Counted from the first letter of the stretch, positions 12,176 to 23,860 are shown. The stretch is 64,000 bases of DNA from Bettongia penicillata ogilbyi (GCA_023548195.1 JAJHZJ010000013.1:1249001-1313000); one strand, 5' to 3'. The notes: generated from the sequence alone by a model not told the origin. Translations and numbers: made by a program.

Positions 12176-13606
12176 TGACATTATCAAGCTTCTAATAAAA
12201 AGAAATCCACTTTTTCATATCTCTCCCACATCTTATATTGTAAAGCATTTTTTCACAAGCATGTCTTATACACTCAGTGAACTTTCTTTTCTATTCAAGA
12301 AACAGTTTACTAAAAATATGACTTGGAATGATACTACTTTTTAAGGACAGAGGAAATTTTTAAAATGCATGCCTAAAATGTAATTAATCTATGAAAAAAT
12401 TAATATGAAAAACTTGGAGAAACTTCAAAAGATATTACAAAATGTTACAAAATGAAACACAACTAGGAAAATAATATATGCATTTTTTCCAACAATACAA
12501 AAAAGAACAATGAACAGAAACAAAACTAGACAATGGATAATCATAATCATCTAGACAATGTTTAGAAAATGCACCTCCCCCTTCTTTACAGAAGGAAAAG
12601 AATATGAATATGAAACATTATACACACTGTCAGACTTAGTTAATGTGTTACTTCTTTGTTCTGAACTGCCTTTTTCTGTTTTTAAAGAAATGCTTTGTAT
12701 ATGAGGGAATGTATTTGGAAATTAAAACTAGGTTTAAAACAAAATATATTTTTAAAATTTTAAAAGAAAACAAAAAATACAAGAAAATATACATGTCATT
12801 TGTAATTTGCTATGCAATTGTACTATTATTAATAAAGGGTATAATAGAAAACATTTTCACTAATTTCTTATTTAAGTATAGACCAAGAGATATGTGTTGC
12901 TGCTACACTAGGATGGAGCCCAAATAACTTGCTAATCTTAAGAAAAATGGAAAAAATACATCATAAAAGTGGATCAGTGTCACTCTCCCAGGAGCAAAGA
13001 ATTCCACAAAGGATTACAGCCTTGCCTATGAGACTAAGGTAAAGAGACTGTAACACAAAAGATCCAGGCAGTGTGGTTTGCCATAGCTGTCTCCTTAATT
13101 TTTCTGCATACGGACTACAGAATATAATGGTCCTGATCAATCATTAGAGCAACTGCCTAACTACTAACTACCCTAACTGGTTTTACCCTTGATCATAGTT
13201 TGTAGCACAGACATAAAGCTTCAGATTCCCCTCTATTCCTCCTCCCCACCATCTTGTATCAATTATTACTTTAGAAAGTGTCTTAACAAAGAAAATCTTC
13301 CCCCCTCTTCCTACCCATATGATGCTTGTGTGACTGAACAAGCTCAAATGAAGGCCTCCTATTGAACAGCTCTGCTGTAAACACAGTAAGGATTCCCCTA
13401 GGTGTCTTTCTTGCCTAATTGTTATTCATGTTTCCCTTCTTGCTCATTTTTCTTTACCTAATGTGGTCTCAAAAACACACTTTAGAACAAAGTAATAAAT
13501 TGTGGTAATTATAGTAAATGACATGAAATACCCCATGGGTACCAATAACATCACCATCTGGTCATTTCATTTTTTATGTCTTGACTAATATACTATATAT
13601 GCCTCC
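12176..13606. other. Gene-free AT-rich stretch with possible old L1 3' UTR
   Basis: No gene. At about 12480-12700 the pattern cttctttacagaaggaaaag ... acactgtcagacttagttaatgtg resembles a dispersed marsupial LINE 3' UTR, but the family is not certain. Confidence 0.35.
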
Positions 13607-13756
13607 TCCCCATTGCCTGCAGCCCATAGTAAGAATAGGGTGGAAATATTTCTGACTGATAAGGTTTAGTCATTTCTTTTGTCCCCATTCCCTGCAGCCC
13701 ATAACAAGAACAGGTTAGAAATATTTCTGACTGATAAGGTTTAGTCATTTCTTTTC
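13607..13756 (+). repeat. 75-bp tandem duplication
   Basis: Copies at 13607-13681 and 13682-13756 share tccccatt-cctgcagccca and the whole 3' part including ggtttagtcatttctttt; about seven mismatches are seen, so the duplication is not recent. Confidence 0.9.
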
Positions 13757-13889
13757 ACTGATTTCCAAAAACAAACAAAAAACCCTCAAAGTTTGAAACA
13801 GTAGGAAACTGAATTTATATCCTCCATCTATAGAGATAATGATATTAGCTTAGTTTAAGGAGACTAATTGTGTAGTTTGAGAGGAAAAA

Positions 13890-14110
13890 AATCACAACTT
13901 CCACTTCAGCTTTCTCATCTGTAAAAAGAGAGGATGGTAGATTTCTAAGTTATCTTCCAGGTCTCAGATTTATAGGATGATGGAGTTAGATCTGGAGAGC
14001 CCTCAGAAGTCAGTCCACCTTCCTCATTTTACAGAGGAAGGAACTGAGGTCCAGAAAGCTCAAATGACTTGCCCAAAGTCACACAAAGGTATTAAATACC
14101 AGAGCCATGG
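13890..14110. repeat. MIR-like SINE fragments
   Basis: A sense piece (ctttctcatctgtaaaaaga) is followed by an antisense piece (cctcattttacagaggaagg, then gacttgcccaaagtcacac). Confidence 0.55.
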
Positions 14111-14619
14111 TTTCAACCATGGTCCCTAGCTTCCAGAATCAATCTTTCCATTATATTCTATTGTCCTTCAGTTCTGCAGTGTCTATCTACATCAACCCCT
14201 CTCAACATGTATGTAAGATAAGGACCTGGTTGTTGGCATATTATTATTCCCATTTTTATGAATGGAACCCTAAACAAAGGAAAGAAAAACGTGGATCAAA
14301 ATATAAATCATGTGGGATGGGTAGCCTCCAGAAGCATTCATCTTGTAATCAGTATAAACAAAGAACTGCACTCAGGATACATTTAGAGAAAGAAAAGTCT
14401 TGGTGGCAATGTGAAACAGCAAACCATGTTTTCAATGACCCCCAAACTTCTCTCTGAAATAATAACTCATCTTTTTAGCACCAGTATTTTTCTAGTCCTA
14501 CTAGACATGGCTACAAATCATGGACTAAAGAAGTAAAATTATAGTTCACCAAAAGGACAGATGCATAGTAGAATATAAATAAGTTACATTAACAATTGAC
14601 ACATATACAAAGTATACAT
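14111..14619. other. No recognisable feature
   Basis: The 116-codon frame at 14107-14457 shows no domain or motif I recognise and begins in repeat sequence; I see nothing functional here. Confidence 0.35.
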
Positions 14620-14630
14620 AAAGAATACTA

Positions 14631-15347
14631 TTTTTTTGTGCATACCCTTTGACCCAGCAATATTATCGCTTCTAAGATTGTATCCCCAAGAGATCATAAA
14701 AATGGGAAAGGGTCCCACATGTACAAAAATATTTATAGCAGCTCTCTTTGTGATGGCCAAAAACTGAAAATCAAGGGGATGCCCATCACTTGGGGAATGA
14801 CTGAGTAAGTTGTGGTATAGGAATGTAATGGAATGCTATTGCGCCACAAGAAATGATGAACAAGAAGACTTCAGAGAGGACTGGAAGGACTTATATGATC
14901 TGATGCTGAGCAAAAGGAGCAGAATCAGGAGAACTTTGTGCACAGCAGTGATCACAGTGTGCAAGCGTTTTTTCTGGTAGACTTGGAACTTCATAACAAT
15001 GCAAGAACTTTAAAAAAAAATTCCCAATGGTCTTCTAAGACAAAATGCCTTCCACACTCAGAGAAAGAACTATGGAATTCATTGTAGAATGTAGCAAATC
15101 ATTTCTGTGTGTGTGTGTGTGTGTGTGTATTATGTTTTGATTTGTTATGTGATTTCTTCCATTTATTTTAGTTCACCTACATAACACGACTACAGTGAAA
15201 ATGTATTCAATAGGAAAGTATGTGTAGATCCTATACAGAATTGTATGCCATCTTGGGGAGGAAGAGGGTTGATGGGAGATAAGTAGGGGGGAAAAAAATC
15301 TAAGTTTCATGGTAGTGATTGCAGAACATTAAAAATAAAAAATAAAA
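14631..15347 (+). mobile_element. 5'-truncated L1, 3' end with TSD
   Basis: Encodes frame-broken remains of the L1 ORF2 C-terminus (catttatagca/gatggcc...ggggatgcccatcac...ggaatgtaatggaatgctat) and the 3' UTR, ending in an A-rich tail. The target-site duplication AAAGAATACTA is at 14620-14630 and 15348-15358. A (GT)n tract lies inside at 15104-15129. Confidence 0.85.
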
Positions 15348-15359
15348 AAAGAATACTAC

Positions 15360-16435
15360 TTTTTAAAATGTATGACTAGAAAAGAAAGTCAGTCTTGAAG
15401 CAAAGTGAAAGACAATAGATGGATAACTTATGCATTTTTCCACTGGCTCTCCCACAATTTTTAAAAGAACTCAGTGAAAGTCTATCCACATGGAGAACTA
15501 TAGAAAGACATGGATAAGAGTTATACAGGTTAAGGAGTGGACAGGTTGTAATTCATACCTGTGGAGAAAGTACACAAGACACTGAGATCACCAATGATCA
15601 ATTTGAGCATCCAAGTAATTCCACTGTAAGTTGGTAATGGGCTCACTTTTTCCCCTGTGCAAGGAAACATCTATACCTGCCCTCCCTTATCCCATATTTT
15701 CTTCTTCACCTCGACTTATGAAACTATAGGAGCTAGCTGAATAATAATAATAATTTCCAATTTGTTTATGGAAAGTGTACTTTTAAATGTGAAAAAAATG
15801 AACAGAGAATATTATCCAAGTAATATCTTATTTCTAGTTCAGAAAGCTACTGTGAAGCGTTGAAAAAAAATGTTTATTCCTTTAAATAGTAAAAAAACAA
15901 AACCAAAAACAGCACACCCATATTTCAGAAAACACTAATTGAACAAGAACAAATTCAAGCATTCCTCAGGCACATCTGGCTCATGTTTAGATTCCTCAGA
16001 GAGCTGTAATACATATCTATGATTTGATTCTCTCAAACAGATAAGTTCTGCAATGAAAACTCAAAGCAGTCTCTATAACAAAAATAAATTAGATCAACTG
16101 CAGCCTCTCATGAAAGTAAGTTTCCAAGGTGCATGAGATACACAAACTGTAGCTGGTAGATTCATTCAATGATTAAGGAACATCTGGAATAAAAAAAATT
16201 AGTAAGTCTCTGTAATACTGTGAATCTAAGAAATGGAAATATGTTTCTAATAAATTCTTGGTTTCCCAACTAAAAAAGTATTTGGATTAAAATTAGTTTT
16301 CCTAAGTACAAAAAATATGTGCATGTAAGTTTTCAAAAGAATGTTCTATTACTACTGATTTCCTTTCTCATGAGGGAAGTTTAAAGTTTCCAACTTTAAG
16401 TTCCTTCCTTTATCTAAGCTTATTTAACTTAGAAC
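15360..16435. other. Gene-free AT-rich stretch
   Basis: No repeat family or gene recognised with confidence. Confidence 0.35.
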
Positions 16436-16439
16436 TAAA

Positions 16440-16950
16440 TTCAACATATTCAAAGTGCTTATAATGTGCAAAAAACTGTATCTTCTTCAGTATCTAACAG
16501 AGATATAACTAAGATAGGTTATTATCCTCAAGAAACTTAGAATATCGTCAAGGAGATAAGATAGACACAAAAAAATAATATTAGAAGGGATAATATGACA
16601 GTACAATAAGGTAAAAAGCATAATTTGGGGAAAATCTATTTCTTCTCAACCCTCTGGTCCTCAGTTTCTATATCTGTAAAATAAAGGGAATGGCCAAATC
16701 TCTAAGGACATTTGTAGCTTGAAATCCTCTGATCTTGTCTGAAAGGACTTGAGTTCTGAGAGATCACTGACGGCTTGGAGGCATGACAATGGGGATAGAG
16801 GGAGGGGGGGAAACAGTTAAGAGGAAAGCCTTCCTGGAAGAAATGGCATTTAAACTGGGTATTGAGGAATGGATGAAATTTCAACAGGGTGAGCAATTTG
16901 GGCATTAGAGGAATTTCAATGAAGGAAATAGTGAGGGCAAAGGAATTAAG
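16440..16950 (-). repeat. L2 fragment, antisense, split by MIR
   Basis: Antisense L2 end (caaagtgcttataatgtgc, then ttatcctcaagaaacttag) and body (gaaagccttcctggaagaaa, then gaatggatgaaatttcaaca) flank a sense MIR tail at 16640-16735 (ctcagtttctatatctgtaa). Confidence 0.6.
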
Positions 16951-16984
16951 CTAAATTAAACTGTCTCAAGTAACGTTATCAAAA

Positions 16985-17810
16985 TCTTCAAATATTTATT
17001 GAGCACCTACATGTACTAGACACTCACACAAAAGTATAAGATGAGGTCCCTGATCTTAAGATTCCCTTAAAGAGAGAAGGAGAGACAGGACATACATCTC
17101 TAGAGATGAATCACAATAAAAGGCAACATACTGCTGTGTGTGTGGTGGCCACATCTGTAATGTGGGAGTCTGAGAGTGGTGAATTAAAGGTAAGTTTGAG
17201 AATACTGAGCCTCAGTGGGATAAATTTATCAGGAGTCCCCACTAAATGAAGTAAGAATATGATGAGCCCCTGGGAAAAGACAGTCACCAAGAAATTAGAA
17301 AATAGACCAATGCAGGTCAGAAATGTGCCAATAAGTACTGAAATCAATCCTGTAGTATAAGCTGTACTTGCAGCTTGCATGGGATGAGAGGAGTCTTTAT
17401 AAAAAATTAAATTAAATTAAAAGGCAACCTATGCTAAGTACCAAATGAGCAAACCATACTGCCAGCAAGCACTACAGGAAATCAGAGGAAGGAAGTTCAC
17501 TCCAGCATTGGAATAGTAAAAGGAAACTTTCTGGAAAATATGGGAATTGAGAGGAAAATCAAGGGAAGGGTTAGACTTTACTAGCTGGAGAGCATGGCTC
17601 AGGTATTCCAGTCAGGAAGAATTCTGGGAGTCAAGGTACAGAGGCATGAATGTATATGGAATGTCTGGGAAACAGTGAATAGACCAGGTTGGCTAAATCA
17701 GAGAGAAAGTATAAGAAAATAGCAGAGAAGTGAAAGAAACTAAACAAATAGGAACTAAATTGAGACTCTTAAAGGCAAGGAAGAATTTGGACTGAGTACT
17801 GTATTATTGT
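16985..17810 (-). repeat. L2 fragment, antisense, split by a 7SL retrocopy
   Basis: Starts with atttattgagcacctacatg and continues through antisense L2 body-like sequence to about 17810, interrupted by the 7SL pseudogene at 17128-17417. Confidence 0.55.
17128..17417 (+). pseudogene. 7SL (SRP) RNA retropseudogene, near full length
   Basis: Diverged but collinear with 7SL RNA over its whole length: tgtggtggccacatctgtaa (7SL cggtggcgcgtgcctgtag), gggagtctgag, gtccccactaa, aatatgatgagcccctggga, gtcaccaagaaattag, accaatgcaggtcagaaatg, and the 3' end with ttgcagcttgcatgggatga and gagtctt, then an A-rich tail. The 11-bp target-site duplication TAAAAGGCAAC at 17117-17127 and 17418-17428 shows LINE-mediated insertion. 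Many substitutions, so it is not a functional SRP RNA gene. 7SL was compared from memory. Confidence 0.8.
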
Positions 17811-17969
17811 TTGAAGAAATGTGTTATATTAATATATTAAATATGAATCATGGAAGAGGACTCTACCACTAAGGAGCTGTTTTCCTTGCTCAAGACCCTT
17901 ACCCTTTAAGAGATAAATTCCAATGGCTCCATAAAACATTGCAATTTCATATCAGGTCCACTTGAAGTC

Positions 17970-18070
17970 TGGATTCACAGAATTATATAATCATAAAACA
18001 CTCCCTCTGGAAGGGTCCTTAGAGATCGTTTAATTCAATTCTTTTTTTTTTTTTAAACAGCTGAGGAAAT
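17970..18070. repeat. Short MIR/CR1-like fragment
   Basis: The sequence ctctggaagggtccttagag matches a widespread old mammalian repeat (ggaagggaccttagagatc), and is followed by a T-run. Confidence 0.4.
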
Positions 18071-18084
18071 TGCCCCATCTCCCA

Positions 18085-18925
18085 AATTCAGTTCCTTTTC
18101 ATTGTCTCTTCCCCATTCCTAGAATGCTCTCCCTCCTCATTTCTTCCTTCTGGCTTCCCTAGCTTCAGTTAAGCCTCAGTTCAAACCTACCTTTTTAAAA
18201 AATATCTTGTTTTTCCCGATTACATGTAAAGAAAGATTTTAACATTCCTTTATAAAAACTTTAAGCTCTGAATTTTTCCCCTCCATCCCTCCCTGAAATA
18301 GTAAGCAATTTGATGTAGGTTATACATAAGCAATCACACAATATATATTTCCACATTAATCATGTTATGAAGGAAGATACAGACCAAAAGAAAAAAACAT
18401 GAAAAAATAAAATAAAAAATAGTATGCTTCATTCTGCATCCAGATACCATCAGTTCTTTCTCTAGATATGGATAGCATTTTTCATTGAGTCCTTTGGAAT
18501 TGTCTTAGATCATTACATTGCTGAGAATAGCTAATATTCACAGTTGAACATCATAAATTTTGCTGTTACTGTGTACAATGGTCTCCTGGTTCTACTCACT
18601 TCATTTTGCATCAGTTCATGTCTTTCCAGGTTTTTCTGAAATCTGTCTGTCATTTCTTATAGCACAATAACATTCCATTATAATCATATACCACAACTTG
18701 TTTGATCATTCCCCAACAGACAAGCATCCCTTCAATTTCTAATTCTTTGCCACCACAAAAATAGGTGCTGTAAATATTTTTGTACAAATAGGTCCTATCC
18801 CCATTTCTTAAAAACTGCTTTGGGATACAACAAACCCCATCTTCCTACAAAAAGTCTTCCCAAGTCTCTTTCCCTTCCCCCAAATTGCTAGTATCCTCTC
18901 TGAAATTACCTCCAAAATTATATTT
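18085..18925 (+). repeat. L2 3' region split by an antisense L1
   Basis: Sense L2 (attcctagaatgctctccct, then ggcttccctagcttcagtta) runs to about 18199 and resumes at about 18816 (cttcctacaaaaagtcttcc, then ctagtatcctctctgaaatt). Confidence 0.65.
18200..18815 (-). mobile_element. 5'-truncated L1 3' end, antisense
   Basis: Begins with a T-rich stretch and ends with the complement of the L1 ORF2 C-terminus (gatcattccccaacagacaa, atttctaattctttgccacc, gtaaatatttttgtac). It lies inside the L2 copy. Confidence 0.75.
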
Positions 18926-19050
18926 AGAAATATCTATATAGATATGTACATATAAATATACATGAAGATATGTATGTGTATCTATATGTATGTACATATA
19001 GATACATATATACACACAAGCACACACACACATATACATATACACACATA
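18926..19050. repeat. AT/AC-rich microsatellite
   Basis: Imperfect tatatag, tatgta and cacaca tracts; the frames on both strands are low-complexity artefacts. Confidence 0.85.
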
Positions 19051-19864
19051 CCAACCAATCTCAATGAGACCATAAATCAGAGGATCTGTGGATTATGTTT
19101 TGAAAGTTGTACAAATGATAACAGAACAAAATTATCAGCCATGTGTATAGAACTATATGAGCAACATCCATTTTGGCAAAAATTTTAACTTATATACTTT
19201 AAATATGGCTTACAATAGTGTCTTTTTAATGCAAATAAAAGAATTAATCCAATTAAACCCTTAAATCACAAAGCAATTACAATGAAAAGAAACCTCCAAA
19301 CTGTTTTGCTCTTCAACAAATTATTCTTGATATTGAAAGTCTAGTAGTTGAGTGTATTGGCTCACACTATCAGGTCAAACTAGTTTCATAAATCTATTTA
19401 AGTTGTTCACAGAACAATCTGATTCTTTTTCTACCTCAGGTGGCTTTTAACATGGAATTCAGATAAAGTGCTATACATTATCTCTTTTCACTCCTCATTG
19501 GTTTGCACTTTTCCCCCCATATTGCTTATTTTTCTGGTCCTTTTGTTATCTTGATTTTTCTAACCAATTTCCCTGAGAACTGAGTTCTAAGTAATTAAAT
19601 AATATTTTCAAATTAATGAGAAAAAAAGCTTTGAGTATCCCACAGGTCCTATGCAGACCCTATGTAATATTTTTAGAACTAAAATAATCATTAATTATTA
19701 TGTCTAGTAATCAGTCTTTAAAGTATATATAAATGTGCACATTATCCAGACTATTGTTTTAAAAACAGTTCTCTTTAATTGAGGGAAAAGGAAAAGATCA
19801 ATCTACATAAAAGAAAACCAGCACTATAGCACATTTTAAAAGAAATGTACTATCAGGGAAAATA
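19051..19864. other. Gene-free AT-rich stretch
   Basis: Nothing recognised. Confidence 0.4.
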
Positions 19865-20280
19865 GCACTAAATTTGGAGTCAGAGGACACAAGTTAAAAT
19901 ACCCAGATCTGCCACTCATACATAGGTGATTTTGGGTTAAGTTATATAAGTTAAGTTATATGTTACTATCCACCCTCCTCACCCTCACCCCATCTTACAG
20001 GAAGAGGCTAGATTACCGGTCCCAAATTAGGAAATCGAAGCAGGTTAAAGCTTCTACACCAAACAACATTAGGACTGGGCCCATGAGTGGCCATTGCACT
20101 TCTAGCCCAAGTGAGATAGGAAAATAGAAGACCCAATCTCAATTAAGTTAGTTACACCAAAAAAATGAGGGTGTTTGACTAGATTGATCAGTCAACAAGT
20201 ACATATTAAGCATCTAATATGTGCCAGACGCTGATAAAATTACCTCTAATATCCCTTCCCATTCTAAATCTATGATTCTC
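19865..20280 (+). repeat. MIR SINE interrupted by 7SL and L2 pieces
   Basis: The MIR 5' half (aatttggagtcagaggacac, then tctgccactcatacatagg) ends near 19945; the 3' half (aaaaaatgagggtgtttgac, then cccattctaaatctatgatt) lies at about 20160-20280. Between them are a 7SL fragment and a short antisense L2 3' end (tcaacaagtacatattaagc). Confidence 0.6.
19959..20142 (+). pseudogene. 7SL (SRP) RNA retropseudogene, 3' half
   Basis: Aligns with the 3' half of 7SL: agattaccggtcccaaa, aggaaatcgaagcaggttaa, then gggcccatgagtggccattg, cacttctagcccaagtgaga and agacccaatctc (7SL ...gaatagccactgcactccagcctgggcaac...gagaccccgtctc). The flanks share TTAAGTTA (19951-19958 and 20143-20150), a possible target-site duplication, although the left copy sits in a small repeat. 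5'-truncated and diverged. Confidence 0.7.
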
Positions 20281-21190
20281 TTGCTCTACCCTAACAGTAA
20301 CACTGCTGATAGATGTAAGGGAGAAAAGTGGTTATATATAAAATGTATGATATGTGTAAGATAATATGTATCTTATATGATATATTTCAAATAGATGATG
20401 GTATTATAGTAACTAGAATTAATGCATAATATTTTAATGTTTATAAACATATAGTTTATATGCTCCACTAAGGTCCTACTTACTCTGAAGCCTACTTGGT
20501 ATATGGAGGTAAAGCTAGATTCTCTAATGCTACACAGGTAGAATGTGGACTCTCCCAAGTCTGAAAGCTAAAGGGACCTCAAATAAACTGCATTTCTGTT
20601 GTACAAGGACTACTTTAAAGTTTGGAGAGGATAAATACAAATTGGTTACATAGCGATGAGTATGTTTCCAACAGAAACTCATGGACATTATTGACTAATG
20701 CAGCAGTTGTCGAGTTTTGGTCTCAAAACATATTTACATTCTTAAAAATAATTAAGGACTCCTCCTCAAAGAACTTCTTTTTATGGGGACTATATCTATG
20801 ATATTTACCATAGTAGAAATTAAAATATCCTAGTATTATCATGAAAATGGTTTGACCTTACAGACTTCCTAAAAGGATCTGTGGAAACCCTTGGAGTCCA
20901 AAAGCCAAATTTTCCATAAAAGAAAATAAGTTTTTATCTGGTTTTATGGAGAAAAAGATGACAAATTATAATGTACAACTAGACATAACTGGCAAATAAC
21001 AGGGGTTCCAGGAAAAAAAAGTAATGTCCAAGAGCAGAAAGGTAATTAACTTTTAGGGGAAAGGGCAGTCAAAGAAATAATGAGACTAAGGAAGGCTGGA
21101 TGGTAAAGGATGTGCACTGGGGTTTCCAAAAATATCAACTTTAAAAGTATAAGATGAAGGAGGCATTGTTAAAAACAACACCAACAAAAC
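20281..21190. other. Gene-free AT-rich stretch
   Basis: Nothing recognised with confidence. Confidence 0.4.
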
Positions 21191-21194
21191 AAAC

Positions 21195-21405
21195 AACAAC
21201 CACAAAAAAAACAGCAACCTATGGGTTTTAGTAGACTTCAGGCTCAATGTGACTTGAAAATGGAACACAGTAGCTAAAATCACTAACTCAGTCTTAGGCT
21301 GCATTAAGGAAAGTCATGGTATCCAGAACTAAGCTACCTGTCTTCTCTCCAAGTCAGACCACACAGAACACAGCTCTGGGTACAAACTATACACCACTGA
21401 GGTGA
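21195..21405 (+). repeat. L3/CR1-type LINE fragment
   Basis: The words gggttttagtagacttcagg, ctcaatgtgac, gtcttaggctgcattaagg and gtcagaccacac are those of the conserved CR1/L3 reverse-transcriptase to 3' region. Confidence 0.65.
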
Positions 21406-21509
21406 TGGATAAGACTACAATTTAAGTCACAGCCAATGTGTGGTTTTGTTTTACTCAACTATACTTATTTTTTACAAGGGAGAACTTGGGGGAAAGGGGT
21501 GTAAATTGG

Positions 21510-21534
21510 TGAAGAGAGAGAGAGACAGAGAGAC

Positions 21535-21587
<53 letters not shown>

Positions 21588-21588
21588 C

Positions 21589-21621
<33 letters not shown>

Positions 21622-21745
21622 AAGGAAGGAAGGAAGGAAGGAAGGAAGGAAGGAAGGAAGGAAGGAAGGAAGGAAGGAAGGAAGGAAGGAAGGAAGGAAG
21701 GAAGGAAGGAAGGAAGGAAGGAAGGGAGGAAAAAAGGAAGGAAGC
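21510..21745 (+). repeat. (GA)n/(GACA)n and (GGAA)n microsatellite
   Basis: About 110 bp of GA/GACA repeats is followed by about 25 units of GGAA (21624-21724). The long RKEG-type reading frames across it on both strands are artefacts. Confidence 0.95.
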
Positions 21746-21769
21746 TTTAATGAAATATTTTAAAATGTG

Positions 21770-22005
21770 TGTGTGTTCGTCCTTCATTGCCAAAGAAGAC
21801 CATGCCATCAGAGAAATAATGACATGACTTGCGCTTGACTTTGTTTTGAGTGAGGAGGGCCGTGCAGGTCACCAGCCTCACTTCTCCCCCAGAGCCATCT
21901 GAATTCAGTGACCAGATATTCATCAGGATGACTGGAGATGACCCAGGATGAGGCAATCGGGTTAAGTGACTTGCCCAAGGTCACAGAGCTAGTGAGTGTC
22001 AAGTG
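21770..22005 (-). repeat. Long-tailed marsupial CORE-SINE (5'-truncated)
   Basis: Same long tail as at 11815-12125: cattgccaaagaagaccatg, gacttgcgcttgactttg, catcaggatgactggagatg, gacttgcccaaggtcacag. The tRNA-like head is missing. Confidence 0.75.
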
Positions 22006-22029
22006 AAATATACAGAGAGCAGAAGGAGG

Positions 22030-22400
22030 TCCAGAAGGGGATCCAGGCAAGCAAGTTAATTCTGTTATTATCATGTTAAGTTTGATATGCACTTTTGGGG
22101 ACAACAGTACATGACAGAAGTTCACAATTTCATGTACAATCTTTTTTCTATTTTTGTTATACTGAAATATTCATGTTTCTTCAGTAAAAAAAAAAAGAAA
22201 ATTTAAGAGGAAAAAATCAAATTTCCCTTTAAAATGGTATATTTATTGTCAGACAGTCACTGTATAGTTGATTTTTGTTTACTGTTTTTCTTTGTTATAA
22301 AAGAAGGAACACTGGAGGTAGGGGGTGGGAGTGGGAAGAAGCTATCTGGTAATGACTGATGTATAAAGAAAAGATGTCAATAAAACTTTAATTAAAAAAA
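22030..22400 (+). repeat. Probable L1 3' UTR
   Basis: Ends gatgtcaataaaactttaat followed by an A-run, preceded by a G-rich tract, as in marsupial L1 3' ends. Assignment by style, not by a recognised motif. Confidence 0.45.
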
Positions 22401-23175
22401 ACGTTTGTCAGCAAAAAGAGGAAGGATAAATTGGGACAACAGTCAAGGTCAAGGGTGCAAGATGCTTGTGAGCTCCCCACTGATGGCTAATCATATAATT
22501 TAGGTCAGTAGGAAGGTAAATGAAGTCAGAACACAGAGTAATGTGATGGACTGGTAGACTAGCCTAGAACTAAGGTGCTAGAGATCACAACTAAGGGAAA
22601 GAACAAGTTTAAAAGGAATAAGAGAGTGGCAAGTCAGGGAAAGGAATTTCAGAGTTCAAGATTGTGGGGGCAGAATTATTACAAATGTTGACTGAAGTTT
22701 AAGGCTTGGTATGGCTGAAACAGGATAAAGGTGAAGGTCAGCGGAGCTGAGCAAGTCAAGAAGTGTGAGGTCAGGGAGTTGGAGTTTTCATAAAGATAAC
22801 TGATACAGCCTGGTCAGACTGGGTCCATTCCCCCACAAGAAGGGAAGGTGGAAGTGGACAGTAATAGTTAGAATGACTGATGAATCTATGAGTTCAACCC
22901 CTTACACCAAAGAAATTCTACATTATGTGCATCATTATCTAGTTTACTTATGACTGAGGGACTCAAAGGATGCCTGTGGTGTGGCTCACACTGGACTGGA
23001 GCATTTGAAAACTATTCCAGTTCCTTGTGCCTTCCTCAGTATGACAGTTCAGCCTCTAAATATTTGGATGAACACAACTACTCAGACCTAGGAGAAGCAC
23101 AGAAGACAGGAAATCAGTTGCTTAAATAATGAAGGGAGGAGGAAGAGCATACTAAAAGTCAGCAATTGACTTTGG
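22401..23175. other. Unassigned stretch
   Basis: Less AT-rich and purine-rich on the plus strand, repeat-like in style, but no family or gene recognised. Confidence 0.3.
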
Positions 23176-23179
23176 GGAG

Positions 23180-23450
23180 AAAACACTGTCCAGTGGAAAG
23201 AGCAGGGACTTGGTGCCCACAGTACCTGGGTATGAATCTCAACTCTGCCCCTTTCATTCATTTGCTCCTTCATTCATTCATTCATTTGTTCATTTCACAA
23301 ACATTTAAACTATGTGCAAGGCACTAGAAATACAAAGGTAAAAACAAAGTCTCTGTTCTCCTGGTTTATATTCTATTGGGTTGAGGGAAGGAGACAATAT
23401 ATCCAGTTTAAGTAAATGCAAAATATATTCAGTTACTTTGAGAGAAAAGG
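23180..23450. repeat. MIR 5' half (+) joined to antisense L2 3' end
   Basis: Sense MIR head (cagtggaaagagcagggact, then gtatgaatctcaactctgc) meets a (CATT)n-containing antisense L2 end (caaacatttaaactatgtgc, then aggcactagaaatacaaagg). Confidence 0.65.
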
Positions 23451-23734
23451 CACTAGCAACTTAAGAGCATCAAAATGGGCTTTCTATATAACAAGTGAGT
23501 GTGACCTTACTCTCAAGTTAACTCATCTGGAAGAGGATGCAATAGGACTATTTGGTTCCTTAGATGCCTGCCTAGTCCTGTGATTCTACAAAGATGAGGG
23601 GAAAAGTAGTATATAATATAATAGCATGATGTTCAGAGAAGGAGACACGGAGAGTGATTCCCATTGCAGGAAAGTAATGATTTGAACAAAGATGGCAATT
23701 AACAGCTACTATTTCTCTTTTATCAGTTATCATC

Positions 23735-23860
23735 CAATCAATCAACTAGCATTTATTAAGTGCCTAATGTGTGCTAAATACTAGGGATACAAAGAAAGGT
23801 AAAAAAAAAATGGTCCTTGATATTAAGGAGCTCACATTCTATTTAAGTAGCAATCTGTAA
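23735..23860 (-). repeat. L2 3' end, antisense
   Basis: Contains catttattaagtgcctaatg, tactagggatacaaagaaag and ttaaggagctcacattct. Confidence 0.75.

Noticed and set aside
14107..14457. 116-codon plus-strand frame
   Set aside because: No recognised motif, starts in a MIR-like repeat, no splice context suggesting an exon.
21440..21808. Overlapping 107- and 117-codon low-complexity frames
   Set aside because: Translations of the GA/GGAA microsatellite on both strands.
22680..22800. Possible third 7SL-like segment (gaaggtcagcggagctgagc)
   Set aside because: Only a short resemblance; surrounding sequence does not follow the 7SL order.
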